64,000 nucleotides of DNA from Pseudomonas viridiflava (GTDB taxonomy: Bacteria; Pseudomonadota; Gammaproteobacteria; Pseudomonadales; Pseudomonadaceae): contig NZ_UUON01000048.1 of NCBI RefSeq assembly GCF_900590885.1, positions 248,001 through 312,000 on the forward strand, given 5' to 3'. Of the stretch, positions 43,441 to 52,035 are shown in pieces; the stretch's first letter is position 1; each line of letters opens with the position of its first letter. The notes below the pieces were generated by a model, which saw only the letters and a list, made by a program, of their open reading frames with translations, did not search any database and had not been told where the DNA came from. A program made the translations under genes and the position numbers.

Positions 43441-43638
43441 TCAACAGAATCACCGCCTGGACAACAGTCCACTTACAGCTCGCCCAATCAGGCCGGCTGC
43501 GGCCGCCACCCCAGCAGGGTTGAGTTGGCCTCCAGGCTGCACACTGTCCACAAGACGGCGTGAGGTGAGCCAACGCCAAAAGCGTTGAGCACGGACGAAG
43601 TTCTCAAGGGGTGGCCGACGGGTCACCCCTTTTCTTTT
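43441..43638 (+). ncRNA. Candidate structured RNA or leader ending in an intrinsic terminator
   Basis: The 398-base gap 43321-43718 has no credible frame. Instead 43441-43638 can fold into a small stem (TGGAC/GTCCA, 43458-43471), a long arm (GTTGGC at 43524 with GCCAAC at 43569), a competing stem (AACGC/GCGTT, 43572-43586) that shares bases with it, and a clear terminator (AAGGGGTG/CACCCCTT, 43606-43632, then TTCTTTT). It could be a small RNA, or a riboswitch-like leader of the gene at 43719. I recognise no known RNA family. Confidence 0.45.
43606..43638 (+). terminator. Intrinsic terminator upstream of the DUF6515 gene
   Basis: An eight-base GC-rich stem with a ten-base loop is followed at once by TTTTCTTTT. 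It lies 80 bases before the next start codon and reads in the same direction, so it ends a separate transcript or acts as an attenuator. Confidence 0.75.
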
Positions 43639-43718
43639 GCCTGCTGATAACCTGTGCGAGAACCGGGCCCGGCTTTTCCAGTCTCATGAACAGGCCCTAA
43701 TCCGCAGTGAGGAATAGC

Positions 43719-44831
43719 ATGAAGCGCATCTGGCGTTTGGCAGGTGTAGGTTTGCTGATGGTCACCGTTGGTGCGCAGGTTATGGCCGACGAGCGTGATA
43801 ACGCACCGCGCCCCGAGGGCGGTGGTCAGCATGAAAGAGGCGAGCAGGGCGGGCAGCCACAGCGCCCGCAGAACAATCAGCCAAGGCCACAGAATAATCA
43901 GCCGCGTCCGGAGAACAATCAGCCGCGGCCGGAGAACAACCAGCCGCGCCCAGAGAACAATCAACCACGCCCACAGAATCAGCATTTCGACCGCGGTGGC
44001 CAGAACGGTGGCGGCCAGTGGCAAGGTCGCCCGCAGGGCAATGAACAGCCGCGACCGGTGCAGCAACCTCAGGTGCAACCGTCGAATAACCTGCCGATCC
44101 AGGGCCGCCCGGATACCGTGCGCCAGACCCAGGAACCACGCCAGGGCAACTACCGCGATATCCCGCGCCGCAATGATGGCAACCAGCATTGGGAAGCCGG
44201 CGGCCCGGGCTTGCGCCCTGGCAACAATGGCGGCGGTTATAACAACAACCACCCAGGCGACCACCGCTGGCCGGGCCGCCCCGATGGGCATGGCAATGGC
44301 TGGGGCCCGGGCCCGCAATATCGCCCTGGCTACACCATCGACCGTTTCCCCGACCGCAATTACCGCGTGCCTTACCGTGGCCAGGATTACTTCTTCTCCG
44401 GCGGCTACTGGTATCGCCCGCAAGGCCCGCGTTATGTCGTAGTGCGCCCGCCGTATGGCATCCGCGTGCAATACCTGCCGGACTACGCGCGCGAAGTATG
44501 GGTAGGCAGCGCATTGTTCTTCCTCGCTGCCGGCGCCTATTACACCTACGAAACCAGCAGCCAGCAGTACGTGGTGGTGCAACCGCCAACCCAGGTGCCC
44601 GAGCCGCCAGCCCCGCAAGGCAATGGCTATGACGTGGTGGCCTATCCCGCCAACGGCCAATCACCGGCCCAGGTGCAGCAGGACGGTTATGACTGTTATC
44701 GCTGGGCAGTGCAGCAAAGCGGCTTCGACCCGCAGGCGGTCACCTACGCACCGGACCCGGCGGTGGTGCAAACCTACCGCCAGGCCCAGGGCAACTGCCT
44801 GAGCAGTCGCGGCTATCAGGTCCAGTACTAG
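43719..44831 (+). CDS. Secreted DUF6515-type protein with proline/asparagine repeats
   Basis: The 370-residue product has a signal peptide (about 1-23, VTVGAQVMA), then a low-complexity region (25-190) rich in Pro, Asn, Gln and Gly. This holds five tandem copies of the unit QNNQPRP or ENNQPRP. A conserved part follows (RFPDRNYRVPYRGQDYFFSGGYWYRP, PPYGIRVQYLPDYA), a hydrophobic helix near 265-280, and a C-terminal domain with two Cys (YDCYRWAVQQSGFDP, NCLSSRGY). It resembles Pseudomonas DUF6515 proteins. The role is unknown; envelope or matrix association is a guess. The gene overlaps the next by four bases at the 3' end. Confidence 0.8.
   Translation: MKRIWRLAGVGLLMVTVGAQVMADERDNAPRPEGGGQHERGEQGGQPQRPQNNQPRPQNNQPRPENNQPRPENNQPRPENNQPRPQNQHFDRGGQNGGGQWQGRPQGNEQPRPVQQPQVQPSNNLPIQGRPDTVRQTQEPRQGNYRDIPRRNDGNQHWEAGGPGLRPGNNGGGYNNNHPGDHRWPGRPDGHGNGWGPGPQYRPGYTIDRFPDRNYRVPYRGQDYFFSGGYWYRPQGPRYVVVRPPYGIRVQYLPDYAREVWVGSALFFLAAGAYYTYETSSQQYVVVQPPTQVPEPPAPQGNGYDVVAYPANGQSPAQVQQDGYDCYRWAVQQSGFDPQAVTYAPDPAVVQTYRQAQGNCLSSRGYQVQY
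43869..43973 (+). repeat. Five tandem 21-bp repeats within the DUF6515 gene
   Basis: Five in-frame copies of the pattern (c/g)AGAA(c/t)AA(t/c)CA(g/a)CC... each encode (Q/E)NNQPRP. Copies differ mainly at third positions. Copy-number change would keep the frame. Confidence 0.9.
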
Positions 44832-45721
44832 GTCTTGGTGCCCGTGACCACTTCCCGCGGGTCGGCGTGCACCAGCACTTCGGCGCGCGGGTAGGCTTGA
44901 TGAATGGCATCGGCGGCCTGGTCGCTGATGCCGTGCGCCACTGACAGGGTCAATTCCCCCGGCAACTCCAGATGCAGCTGCACAAACCAGTGGCTGCCGG
45001 AAATCCGCGTGCGCAAATCATGCGCGCCCAGCACCCCCGGTACGCCCCGCGCCAGTTCCAGCATGTGCTGGCTCACGTCCGGAGGCAGTTCCTCATCCAT
45101 CAATACCGCGAAGCTTTCCCGGGCGATCTGGATTGCGCTCCACAAGATGTAGGCGGCAATCCCCAAACCGAACCACGCATCCACCTGATTGAAACCGAAG
45201 CCCGCCAGCACCAGCGCCACCAAAATACTGCCGTTGAGCATCAAGTCGGAGCGGTAGTGCAGCGAATCCGCGCGCACCGCGTTGGAGCCGGTTTCGCGCA
45301 CCACCCGGTGTTGCAGCATCAGCAGCGCTACGGTCAGCACCAGGGAGAACACGATCACGCCAATGCTCAACCACGGCGCGCCGACCGGCTCGGGGTGTTG
45401 CAGGCGGTCATAGGCCTGGAACGCGATCAACACCGCACTGCCGCCGATAAACAATGCCTGGGCCATGCCCGACAGCGACTCCGCCTTGCCATGCCCGTAA
45501 CGGTGATCGTCATCGGCGGGGCGCAGCGCGTAGTGCACCGCCAGCAGGTTCAGCAGCGAGGTCACGCCGTCGAGCAGTGAGTCGGTCAACCCGGCGAGCA
45601 TGCTCACCGAGCCACTGAGCCACCAGGCGATGGCCTTGGTCACAATCAACACACAGGCCACACCCACCGACGCGCGGGTGGCCAGGCGCAGAAGCCGTGC
45701 GTGTTCGGGACTGCTGGTCAT
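44828..45721 (-). CDS. Cation diffusion facilitator (FieF-like) metal exporter
   Basis: The 297-residue protein exports divalent metal ions across the inner membrane in exchange for protons. It has six membrane helices and a C-terminal cytosolic domain (about 210-295). The metal-site residues are visible as LTDSLLDG in helix 2 (DxxxD) and HYRSDLML in helix 5 (HxxxD), the FieF-type DD-HD set for zinc, iron or cadmium. Its stop overlaps the opposing DUF6515 gene by four bases. Confidence 0.93.
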   Translation of the reverse strand: MTSSPEHARLLRLATRASVGVACVLIVTKAIAWWLSGSVSMLAGLTDSLLDGVTSLLNLLAVHYALRPADDDHRYGHGKAESLSGMAQALFIGGSAVLIAFQAYDRLQHPEPVGAPWLSIGVIVFSLVLTVALLMLQHRVVRETGSNAVRADSLHYRSDLMLNGSILVALVLAGFGFNQVDAWFGLGIAAYILWSAIQIARESFAVLMDEELPPDVSQHMLELARGVPGVLGAHDLRTRISGSHWFVQLHLELPGELTLSVAHGISDQAADAIHQAYPRAEVLVHADPREVVTGTKT

Positions 45722-45730
45722 GGGCAGTCC

Positions 45731-46150
45731 TTAAGCGGCGGGTTGCAGGCCCAGGGACGCGAGTTGTTGCACGCTGCCCTTGAACTGGATCATGCGCGGG
45801 TCGTCCAGCGGCAGGGTGCGCCCGGTTTCTTTCTGGATGATGGTTTGCAGCTTGGCGTTATCGACCTTACCGTCGGCGCCGATGGCTTCCTGGAGTTTTT
45901 CCGGCGCGACCTGGGCGGTCTTGCCCGGTTCGAAGTAGATGGCGCCGGTGGCGAAGTCCACCCCAAACGCGATCAGGCCAGGAATCACATAAAACAGCAG
46001 GCCCACGGCGTCGAGCACGGCGATGGTCGGGTCGATCTTGCCGTCGATCTGGCCACGGCGGTCGGGGTAGAAAATCGACCCGCAGGCCGTGAGCTGGCTC
46101 AGCAGGGTGACGGCCAGAACGCTGCCGATGACACGGGAAGCAATACGCAT
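45731..46150 (-). CDS. Small lipoprotein of unknown function
   Basis: The 139-residue product has a clear lipoprotein signal (SVLAVTLLSQLTAC, Cys24) followed by GSIFYPDRRGQIDGKIDP. It continues with a hydrophobic segment VLDAVGLLFYVIPGLIAFGVDFATGAIYF that could dip into the membrane. I know similar Pseudomonas lipoproteins but no function; some carry misleading nuclease names in databases. The start before RIASRVIG was chosen because it gives a normal signal length. It is divergent from hrpB. Confidence 0.85.
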   Translation of the reverse strand: MRIASRVIGSVLAVTLLSQLTACGSIFYPDRRGQIDGKIDPTIAVLDAVGLLFYVIPGLIAFGVDFATGAIYFEPGKTAQVAPEKLQEAIGADGKVDNAKLQTIIQKETGRTLPLDDPRMIQFKGSVQQLASLGLQPAA

Positions 46151-46231
46151 GAAGACTCTCCTGAACACGGTTGATACGCGACTATATCGCACTGCCATTG
46201 AGACCAGCGTCGGCATCCGGCAGTTCGCCGT

Positions 46232-46237
46232 TATACT
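46232..46237 (+). promoter_or_regulatory. Candidate -10 element for hrpB
   Basis: TATACT lies 24 bases before the hrpB start, in the divergent gap with the lipoprotein gene. No strong -35 match is seen. Confidence 0.35.
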
Positions 46238-46260
46238 CGCCGCTCTGCTTTGGAGCCAGT

Positions 46261-48768
46261 ATGAATTCGTTGCCGATCGATGATGTTTTACCCGCCCTGC
46301 GTGACGCCTTGGCGATTCGCCATGAAGCCGTGCTCGAAGCGCCGCCCGGCGCCGGTAAAACCACCCGCGTGCCCCTGGCCTTGTTAAATGAGCCGTGGCT
46401 CGCCGGGCAGACCATCCTGATGCTCGAGCCCCGGCGCCTGGCTGCGCGTGCGGCCGCCGAGCGGCTGGCCAGCGAGCTGGGGGAAAAGGTCGGTGAAACC
46501 GTCGGTTATCGCATCCGCCTGGACAGCAAAGTCGGCCCCAACACGCGCATCGAGGTGGTCACCGAAGGCATCCTCACCCGCCGCCTGCAGGACGATCCGG
46601 CGCTGGACGGCGTGGGCTTGCTGATCTTCGACGAATTCCACGAACGCAGCCTCGACGCCGACCTGGCGCTGGCCCTGAGCCTAAACGGCCGCGACCTGTT
46701 TCGCGCCGAGCAGCCGCTGAAAATCCTGCTGATGTCCGCCACCCTCGAAGGCGAACGCCTGGCCGCGCTGCTGGACGACGCGCCGATCCTGCGCAGCGAG
46801 GGGCGCATGTTCCCGGTGCAGATGCGCTGGGGTCGGCCGTACCAGGCCGGGGACTTTATCGAGCCACGCGTGGTGCAAACCATCCTCGAAGCCCTGCATG
46901 ACGAAAGCGGCAGCGTGCTGGTTTTCCTACCCGGGCAGGCCGAGATTCGCCGGGTCAACCAGCAACTGGCTGACGCCTTGGGTGATCGCGCTGACGTGCT
47001 TTTATGCCCACTGCATGGCGAACTGGACCTCAATGCCCAACGTGCGGCCATCGACCCGGCGCCTGCCGGCAAACGCAAGGTGGTGCTGGCCACTAACATC
47101 GCCGAAACCAGCCTGACCATCAACGGCGTGCGCGTGGTGATCGACGCCGGGCTGGCGCGCGTACCGCGTTTCGACCCCGGCAGCGGCATGACCCGCCTCG
47201 ACACCCAGCGCATCTCCCGCGCCAGCGCCACCCAGCGTGCCGGTCGGGCAGGGCGCCTGGAGCCGGGGGTGTGTTATCGCCTGTGGTCCGAGGACCAGCA
47301 TGAAGGCCTGGCCGCTTATGGCAGTGCAGAGATCCTCGCGGCCGACCTCGCAGGTTTAGCCCTGCAACTGGCGCGATGGGGCGTCACGCCCACTCAGCTC
47401 GTGTGGCTGGATATCCCACCCGCCGCCGCGTATGCCCAGGCCCAGGATTTGCTGGTGCGCCTCGGTGCTTTAACTGAAGACAAACTGACCACCCACGGCC
47501 AGAAAATGGCCGAGCTGCCGGCGCATCCGCGTATTGCCCATTTGCTGCTGCGCGGTCAGGACCTGGGCTTGGCGAACACCGCCTGTGATGTGGCGGCGTT
47601 ATTGGGCGAGCGCGATATCTTGCGCGGTGGTGGCGCCGATTTGCACAGCCGCCTGGCGCTGCTGGCCGGCGAAGAACGCGCGCGCGGCACCCAAGGCGGC
47701 GTGCAGCGGGCCAGGCAACTGGCGCGGCAATATCGCGGCTATTTAAGAGGCAAGGCCACCCAAGCCGTGGCCGACCCCGACCACCCGCGCTGGCTCGGCG
47801 CCTTGCTGGCGCTGGCCTACCCGGACCGCGTCGCCCAGCAACGCCGCCCCGGTGGCGCCGAATACCGCCTGGCCAATGGCCGCGCGGCGCTGTTCGCTGA
47901 GGCCGACAGCCTGATGAAACAGGCGTGGCTGGTGATCGCCGACCTCGGCAGCCGCCAGGGCCAGCGCGAAGAACGCATCTACCTGGCAGCGGAGTTTGAC
48001 CCGACGCTGTTCGACACGGTACTTGCCGAGCAAGTGCGCAACGTCGACCAGCTGGATTGGGACGAGCGCGAAGGCGTGCTGCGCGCCGAACGCCAACGCA
48101 AAGTCGGCGAGCTGGTGCTCAGTCGCGAACCCCTCACCGGCCTCGACGAAGCCGCGCGCAGCCAGGCGCTGGTCAATCTGGTACGGCGCAAAGGCCTGGA
48201 GTTGCTGCCCTGGACCCCCGAGCTGCGCCAATGGCAATCACGCGTGATGCTGTTGCGCCAGCTGGACGCCGGAAAAACCAGCGAATGGCCCGACCTCAGC
48301 GACAGCGCCTTGCTCGCCAGCCTTGAACACTGGCTGATGCCCTACCTGGGCAAAGTCTCGCGGCTGAGCCATTTTTCGAATTTGGATATTTCCAGCTTCC
48401 TGCACAACCTGCTGCCCTGGCCACTGCCCCAGCGCCTGGATGAGCTGGCGCCGCAGCACGTGAAAGTGCCGTCGGGTTCAAGCGTGCGGTTGGACTACAG
48501 CGAACAGCCGCCGATTCTGGCGGTGCGTTTGCAGGAATTGTTCGGGCTGGCGGATACGCCACGTATTGCCGGCGGGCGTCAGGTGGTGAAGCTGCACCTG
48601 CTGTCCCCGGCGCGGCGGCCGGTGCAGGTGACGCAGGATCTGGCGAATTTCTGGCGCAGTACCTACGCCGAAGTGAAGAAGGATCTGAAGGGTAGATACC
48701 CCAAGCATTATTGGCCGGATGATCCGTTGATTGCCGAGCCGACTGCCCGGATCAAACCGCGAAAGTAA
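46261..48768 (+). CDS. hrpB: ATP-dependent helicase HrpB
   Basis: HrpB is a DEAH/RHA-family helicase of unsettled cellular role, related to RNA helicases and in some bacteria tied to mRNA processing or cell envelope traits. The 835-residue protein has Walker A PPGAGKTTR (residues 28-36), IFDEFHERS (a DEFH box), LLMSATLEG, and RAGRAGRLEPGVCYRLW motif VI, then the HA2 and HrpB C-terminal domains. The Met used lies just before the conserved VLPALRDAL; a longer upstream frame is unlikely. A REPIN starts at once after the stop. Confidence 0.96.
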   Translation: MNSLPIDDVLPALRDALAIRHEAVLEAPPGAGKTTRVPLALLNEPWLAGQTILMLEPRRLAARAAAERLASELGEKVGETVGYRIRLDSKVGPNTRIEVVTEGILTRRLQDDPALDGVGLLIFDEFHERSLDADLALALSLNGRDLFRAEQPLKILLMSATLEGERLAALLDDAPILRSEGRMFPVQMRWGRPYQAGDFIEPRVVQTILEALHDESGSVLVFLPGQAEIRRVNQQLADALGDRADVLLCPLHGELDLNAQRAAIDPAPAGKRKVVLATNIAETSLTINGVRVVIDAGLARVPRFDPGSGMTRLDTQRISRASATQRAGRAGRLEPGVCYRLWSEDQHEGLAAYGSAEILAADLAGLALQLARWGVTPTQLVWLDIPPAAAYAQAQDLLVRLGALTEDKLTTHGQKMAELPAHPRIAHLLLRGQDLGLANTACDVAALLGERDILRGGGADLHSRLALLAGEERARGTQGGVQRARQLARQYRGYLRGKATQAVADPDHPRWLGALLALAYPDRVAQQRRPGGAEYRLANGRAALFAEADSLMKQAWLVIADLGSRQGQREERIYLAAEFDPTLFDTVLAEQVRNVDQLDWDEREGVLRAERQRKVGELVLSREPLTGLDEAARSQALVNLVRRKGLELLPWTPELRQWQSRVMLLRQLDAGKTSEWPDLSDSALLASLEHWLMPYLGKVSRLSHFSNLDISSFLHNLLPWPLPQRLDELAPQHVKVPSGSSVRLDYSEQPPILAVRLQELFGLADTPRIAGGRQVVKLHLLSPARRPVQVTQDLANFWRSTYAEVKKDLKGRYPKHYWPDDPLIAEPTARIKPRK

Positions 48769-48860
48769 TGTGGGAGGGGGCTTGCCCCCGATAGCGGAGT
48801 GTCAGTCACCAGATGTACCGGCTGACACACTGCCATCGGGGGCAAGCCCCCTCCCACATT
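48769..48860. repeat. REPIN directly after hrpB
   Basis: Two inverted REP units (GCCCCCGATAGCGG and GCCATCGGGGGCAAGC inner ends) lie over a 39-base spacer. The first base follows the hrpB stop codon without a gap. Confidence 0.9.
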
Positions 48861-48887
48861 ACATATTCCAAAGTTATTACCGGTAAA

Positions 48888-49907
48888 TCAGTTCAAGTGA
48901 GCCTTCAACTCACCCGCCGCCTGGCGCATCGCGGCTTTAACTTCCGGGATATTGCTCAGCGGGTTGAGCAAGCCATAGTCATGGATCATCCCGTTGTAGC
49001 GCACCGCCGTCACGTCCACACCGGCCGCGTCCAGCTTGCGGGCATAGGCCTCGCCTTCATCGCGCAGCACGTCCAGGCCAGCGGTTTGCACCAGCGCCGG
49101 TGGCAGGCCGGTCAGTTGGGCGTTGGTGGCGCGCAGCGGCGAGGCGTAGATCTCGGCGCGTTGCTTGGCGTCGGTGGTGTAGCTGTCCCAGAACCAGCTC
49201 ATCATGTTTTTGGTCAGGAAGTGGCCTTCGGCGTATTGCTTGTACGACGGGGTATCGAAACTGGCGTCGGTCACCGGCCACAGCAGCAGTTGGAAGCGCA
49301 GTTTCGGCGTGTTCTGCTCCTTGGCCTTCAGCGCAACCACTGCGGCCATGTTGCCGCCGACACTGTTGCCGGCCACGGCCAGGCGGCTGCCATCGACGTT
49401 GATCTCTTTGCCGTGCTCGGCCACCCAGCGGGTGGCGGCGTAGGCCTGGTTGATCGCGGTCGGGTAGTGCGCTTCCGGCGACGGCGTGTAGTCCACATAC
49501 ACCGCGACGGCGCCGGAGCCGACCACCAGGTCGCGGATCAGGCGGGCGTGAGTCGGGTAGTCGCCGAGCACCCAGCCGCCACCGTGGAAGAACATGAACA
49601 CCGGCAGCTCACCCTTGACGTTGGCGGGGCGCACGATGGTCAGCTTGATGCTCTGGCAGTCGGCCTGGATGGTCTTGTCGCTGACCTGAATGCCCGACAT
49701 GTCGACTTTCACCGAGTTCTGCGCGCCGGTCAGGACGGCCCGGGCGTCCTTGGGGCTCAGTTGCTCCAGGGGGCGGCCACCGCCGGCGGCCAGGGCGTTG
49801 AGGAACGCTTGTGTTTGATGTTCCGGCACAGCGGTGTCGGCGGCGTAGGCGCTGCCGATGGACAGGGCGAGCAGGGTGGCGGTCAGGGCTTTTTTGAAAG
49901 TGTTCAT
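48888..49907 (-). CDS. Secreted alpha/beta hydrolase (HSL/esterase family)
   Basis: The 339-residue product is a periplasmic or secreted esterase-like enzyme of the hormone-sensitive lipase family. A signal peptide spans residues 1-22 (LLALSIGSAYAA). The oxyanion motif HGGG is at 108-111, the nucleophile Ser182 in AGNSVGG, the acid in GLDVLRDEG and the His in GMIHDYGLLN. An alternative start five codons upstream exists at 49922. It is monocistronic, with a dyad and a Fur-like site upstream. The substrate is unknown. Confidence 0.9.
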   Translation of the reverse strand: MNTFKKALTATLLALSIGSAYAADTAVPEHQTQAFLNALAAGGGRPLEQLSPKDARAVLTGAQNSVKVDMSGIQVSDKTIQADCQSIKLTIVRPANVKGELPVFMFFHGGGWVLGDYPTHARLIRDLVVGSGAVAVYVDYTPSPEAHYPTAINQAYAATRWVAEHGKEINVDGSRLAVAGNSVGGNMAAVVALKAKEQNTPKLRFQLLLWPVTDASFDTPSYKQYAEGHFLTKNMMSWFWDSYTTDAKQRAEIYASPLRATNAQLTGLPPALVQTAGLDVLRDEGEAYARKLDAAGVDVTAVRYNGMIHDYGLLNPLSNIPEVKAAMRQAAGELKAHLN

Positions 49908-49995
49908 GTCGTTTGCGCTCATTTTAAGTAGTGGAATGGGGAGGCCGCTTCAGCGCGTCTGGCTGTCTGCGTGCTGGCTTGGGAGTGAATTTACG

Positions 49996-50022
49996 GCCTA
50001 ATCGAATGAGCGACAATTAGGC
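49996..50022. promoter_or_regulatory. Operator-like dyad upstream of the esterase gene
   Basis: GCCTAAT and its exact complement ATTAGGC are spaced by 13 bases, 89 bases upstream of the esterase start. The 7-13-7 form is that of a dimeric repressor or LysR-type site. No regulator gene lies next to it. Confidence 0.4.
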
Positions 50023-50041
50023 TTAAATGAGAATAATTGTC
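50023..50041. promoter_or_regulatory. Fur-box-like sequence
   Basis: By eye this 19-mer matches the classical Fur consensus at 13 positions, all in its last 16 bases. It overlaps the start of the adjacent terminator hairpin, which may explain part of the match. Confidence 0.25.
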
Positions 50042-50059
50042 CCCTTTGCGGGGACAATT
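50035..50059 (-). terminator. Terminator of the endonuclease/phosphatase-family gene
   Basis: AATTGTCCCC and its exact complement flank a TTTGC loop, five bases past the stop of the leftward gene at 50065. T-rich sequence follows on the leftward strand. Confidence 0.7.
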
Positions 50060-50064
50060 AAAAA

Positions 50065-51153
50065 TTACTGCGCGGGGGGCAATAGGAAGCGCGCAACCAC
50101 CGGCAAATGGTTGGAGATGCGCAGCGTGTCGTCCTGGCGCACCTTGGCTTCCACGCGCTTGATGCGCGGGCTGTAGAACAGGTAATCAAGGGTGCGATCC
50201 GGGCCATCGAGGCTCGGGTCGTTGGGGAAGAGGGTCAGCCATTTGGCGCGGTCGATGCCGCTGGATTCGCTGTTGCTCGGGATCATCGGGTATTTGTCCC
50301 ACAGCAGGTGCAGCTCGCTGTCCGGCGAATACTGCCCGCGTTTGCCGGCATCCAGGCGCAGGAATTGCCCCAGCGGCAACAGGTTGAAATCGCCGCCGAT
50401 CAGCCAGGGCGTGCCGCGGCCTTCGAATTTATCCAGCAGCTTGACCGTGGTTTGCACCTGCTCCTGCACCGCGTTGCGGCCAGGGGCGCCGCCGTCCAGG
50501 CGGGTGTTGAGCACCGCCAGTTGGCCGCCATCGCTCAGTGGCAGGTAGGTCAGCAGCAACGCAGGTTTGGGCTGGAATTGGCGGCTGATGAAATTCGCAT
50601 CCGGGGCCGGCAATTGCAGGCGCTCGGCGTGTTCGATCTGGTAGCGGCTCAGGGTTGCCAGCTTGCGCCCGACGCTGCCGAAGATATGCCGGTCGGGCAC
50701 GAAGTCGGCTTTCCAGTCGAAGGCCTGGGCGCTGCAGGGGTAGAGGTCGACCAGGCGCTCCTGGAGCAGTGCCAGCTGGTCCTGGTAGTGGGAAGGCTTG
50801 GCGTTTTCGTCGAGTTCCTGCAACAGCAGGATGTCGGGTTGTTCGTCGCGGATCACCCGCGCCACTTCGTCGAGGCTGGCGGCCATGTCTTCCACGGTGG
50901 GGCGCTCGTCCGCGCCGCTGCCGTCGGCGGTGTCGTACCAGAACACGTAGTTTTTACCGGCCAGGTATTGCACGTTCCAGGTCATCACCTTGAGCGCCTG
51001 CCCCGGCAGCAGGGTCGGCGCGCGTGGCGCCACGCAGCTCACCGCCAGGGTCTGCTTGGGCTCGGGGCGCCAGGTCAGGCTGTAGATCAGTGCCGTGAGC
51101 AGGCCTGCAACGATCAGCAGGCCCAGCAAGGTCATGCGCAATAAACGGGTCAT
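50065..51153 (-). CDS. Membrane-anchored endonuclease/exonuclease/phosphatase (EEP) family protein
   Basis: The 362-residue protein has a single N-terminal membrane anchor (LLRMTLLGLLIVAGLLTALI) and an EEP domain (about 50-358) facing the periplasm. Core motifs are MTWNVQYLAG, LLLQELDENAK, LNTRLDGG, IGGDFNLLPLG and SNHLPVVARF, with the metal-binding Glu, Asp-x-Asn and final His. EEP enzymes cut phosphodiesters in DNA, RNA, lipids or nucleotides; the anchor suggests an envelope lipid or extracellular nucleic acid. YciC and this gene read in the same direction with a 40-base gap. Confidence 0.9.
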   Translation of the reverse strand: MTRLLRMTLLGLLIVAGLLTALIYSLTWRPEPKQTLAVSCVAPRAPTLLPGQALKVMTWNVQYLAGKNYVFWYDTADGSGADERPTVEDMAASLDEVARVIRDEQPDILLLQELDENAKPSHYQDQLALLQERLVDLYPCSAQAFDWKADFVPDRHIFGSVGRKLATLSRYQIEHAERLQLPAPDANFISRQFQPKPALLLTYLPLSDGGQLAVLNTRLDGGAPGRNAVQEQVQTTVKLLDKFEGRGTPWLIGGDFNLLPLGQFLRLDAGKRGQYSPDSELHLLWDKYPMIPSNSESSGIDRAKWLTLFPNDPSLDGPDRTLDYLFYSPRIKRVEAKVRQDDTLRISNHLPVVARFLLPPAQ

Positions 51154-51193
51154 CGGCTCGGCTTATGGCGTTTCAGAAGTGGTGCGGAGCATA

Positions 51194-51862
51194 TCACCGC
51201 GCGTCGGCATCGCCACCGATCAACATGAATAAACGGAACAGCACCACACTGGTAAACAGTTGCAGGAAGCTATGTACGCTGTCCATCAACAGCCCCAGCA
51301 ACGGCGCCGGGTTGGGATAGGCCGCCACGCTGGCGCCTTTAAGCAGCCACAGCGGCGTCATCACGCACAGCAGGCACACCAGGATTCGCCAGAAATGCCC
51401 ACGGGTCAGGCGAAAACTCTCCTTCATCGCCTCCAGCGCCGGCATGCCGCGCAGCACCAGCAGGTACTCGGCAAACGCCAGCACCACCATCAGCCACAAG
51501 CCCGGCAGGAAGTAGATCGACAGCCCCAGCAGGATCAGCAAGGTGCTCATGGCCGTCAGCAGGGCGAAGCGCGGCCACAGGGTCAGGGCCAGCGCCCACA
51601 CATCCTTGGTGCGCGGCGACTCGCCACGGGTGCGTGCGTCGAGAAACAGAATCAGCGCGCCGGTGTACAGCGGGTACACCAATAAACCCACGACCACGCT
51701 GTAGCCGGGAAACGCATCCGCGCCCAGCGTGTGCTCCAGAATCTGTTGCAGAAAGGCTTCGAGGACCACCAACGGCAGGCACAGCTGAACGATGGCGCCC
51801 AGGTTGCTCCGGGTAAAACGGAAAGAGTCGCGCAGTACGTCTAACGGATTCATCAGGTTCAT
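51194..51862 (-). CDS. YciC family inner-membrane protein
   Basis: The 222-residue protein has about six membrane helices and matches the YciC (UPF0259) family, whose function is unknown and which has been linked to envelope fatty-acid content. The basic N terminus (DVLRDSFRFTRSNLG) and GMPALEAMKESFRLTRGHFWRIL are typical, the latter being an amphipathic repeat of the former. It may share a transcript with the downstream EEP gene. Confidence 0.85.
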   Translation of the reverse strand: MNLMNPLDVLRDSFRFTRSNLGAIVQLCLPLVVLEAFLQQILEHTLGADAFPGYSVVVGLLVYPLYTGALILFLDARTRGESPRTKDVWALALTLWPRFALLTAMSTLLILLGLSIYFLPGLWLMVVLAFAEYLLVLRGMPALEAMKESFRLTRGHFWRILVCLLCVMTPLWLLKGASVAAYPNPAPLLGLLMDSVHSFLQLFTSVVLFRLFMLIGGDADAR

Positions 51863-51940
51863 CGCAGGCCTGGAAACAAGGGCGACACTTTAACCGATCA
51901 CGGTCCCGGCGGCGCAAACGTAAACCTTGAGTAAAGACCA

Positions 51941-51968
51941 TTGAAACAACTGGTAACACCCCCATAAC
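51941..51968 (+). promoter_or_regulatory. Candidate sigma70 promoter of the DUF2076 gene
   Basis: TTGAAA and CATAAC are separated by 16 bases, 68 bases upstream of the start codon. The match is moderate. Confidence 0.35.
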
Positions 51969-52035
51969 TACCCGCGTACCCAAGCCTGATCCCAGGCGGG
52001 ACCACGATTTCTACCGGCAATCTAACGAGGTCGCC

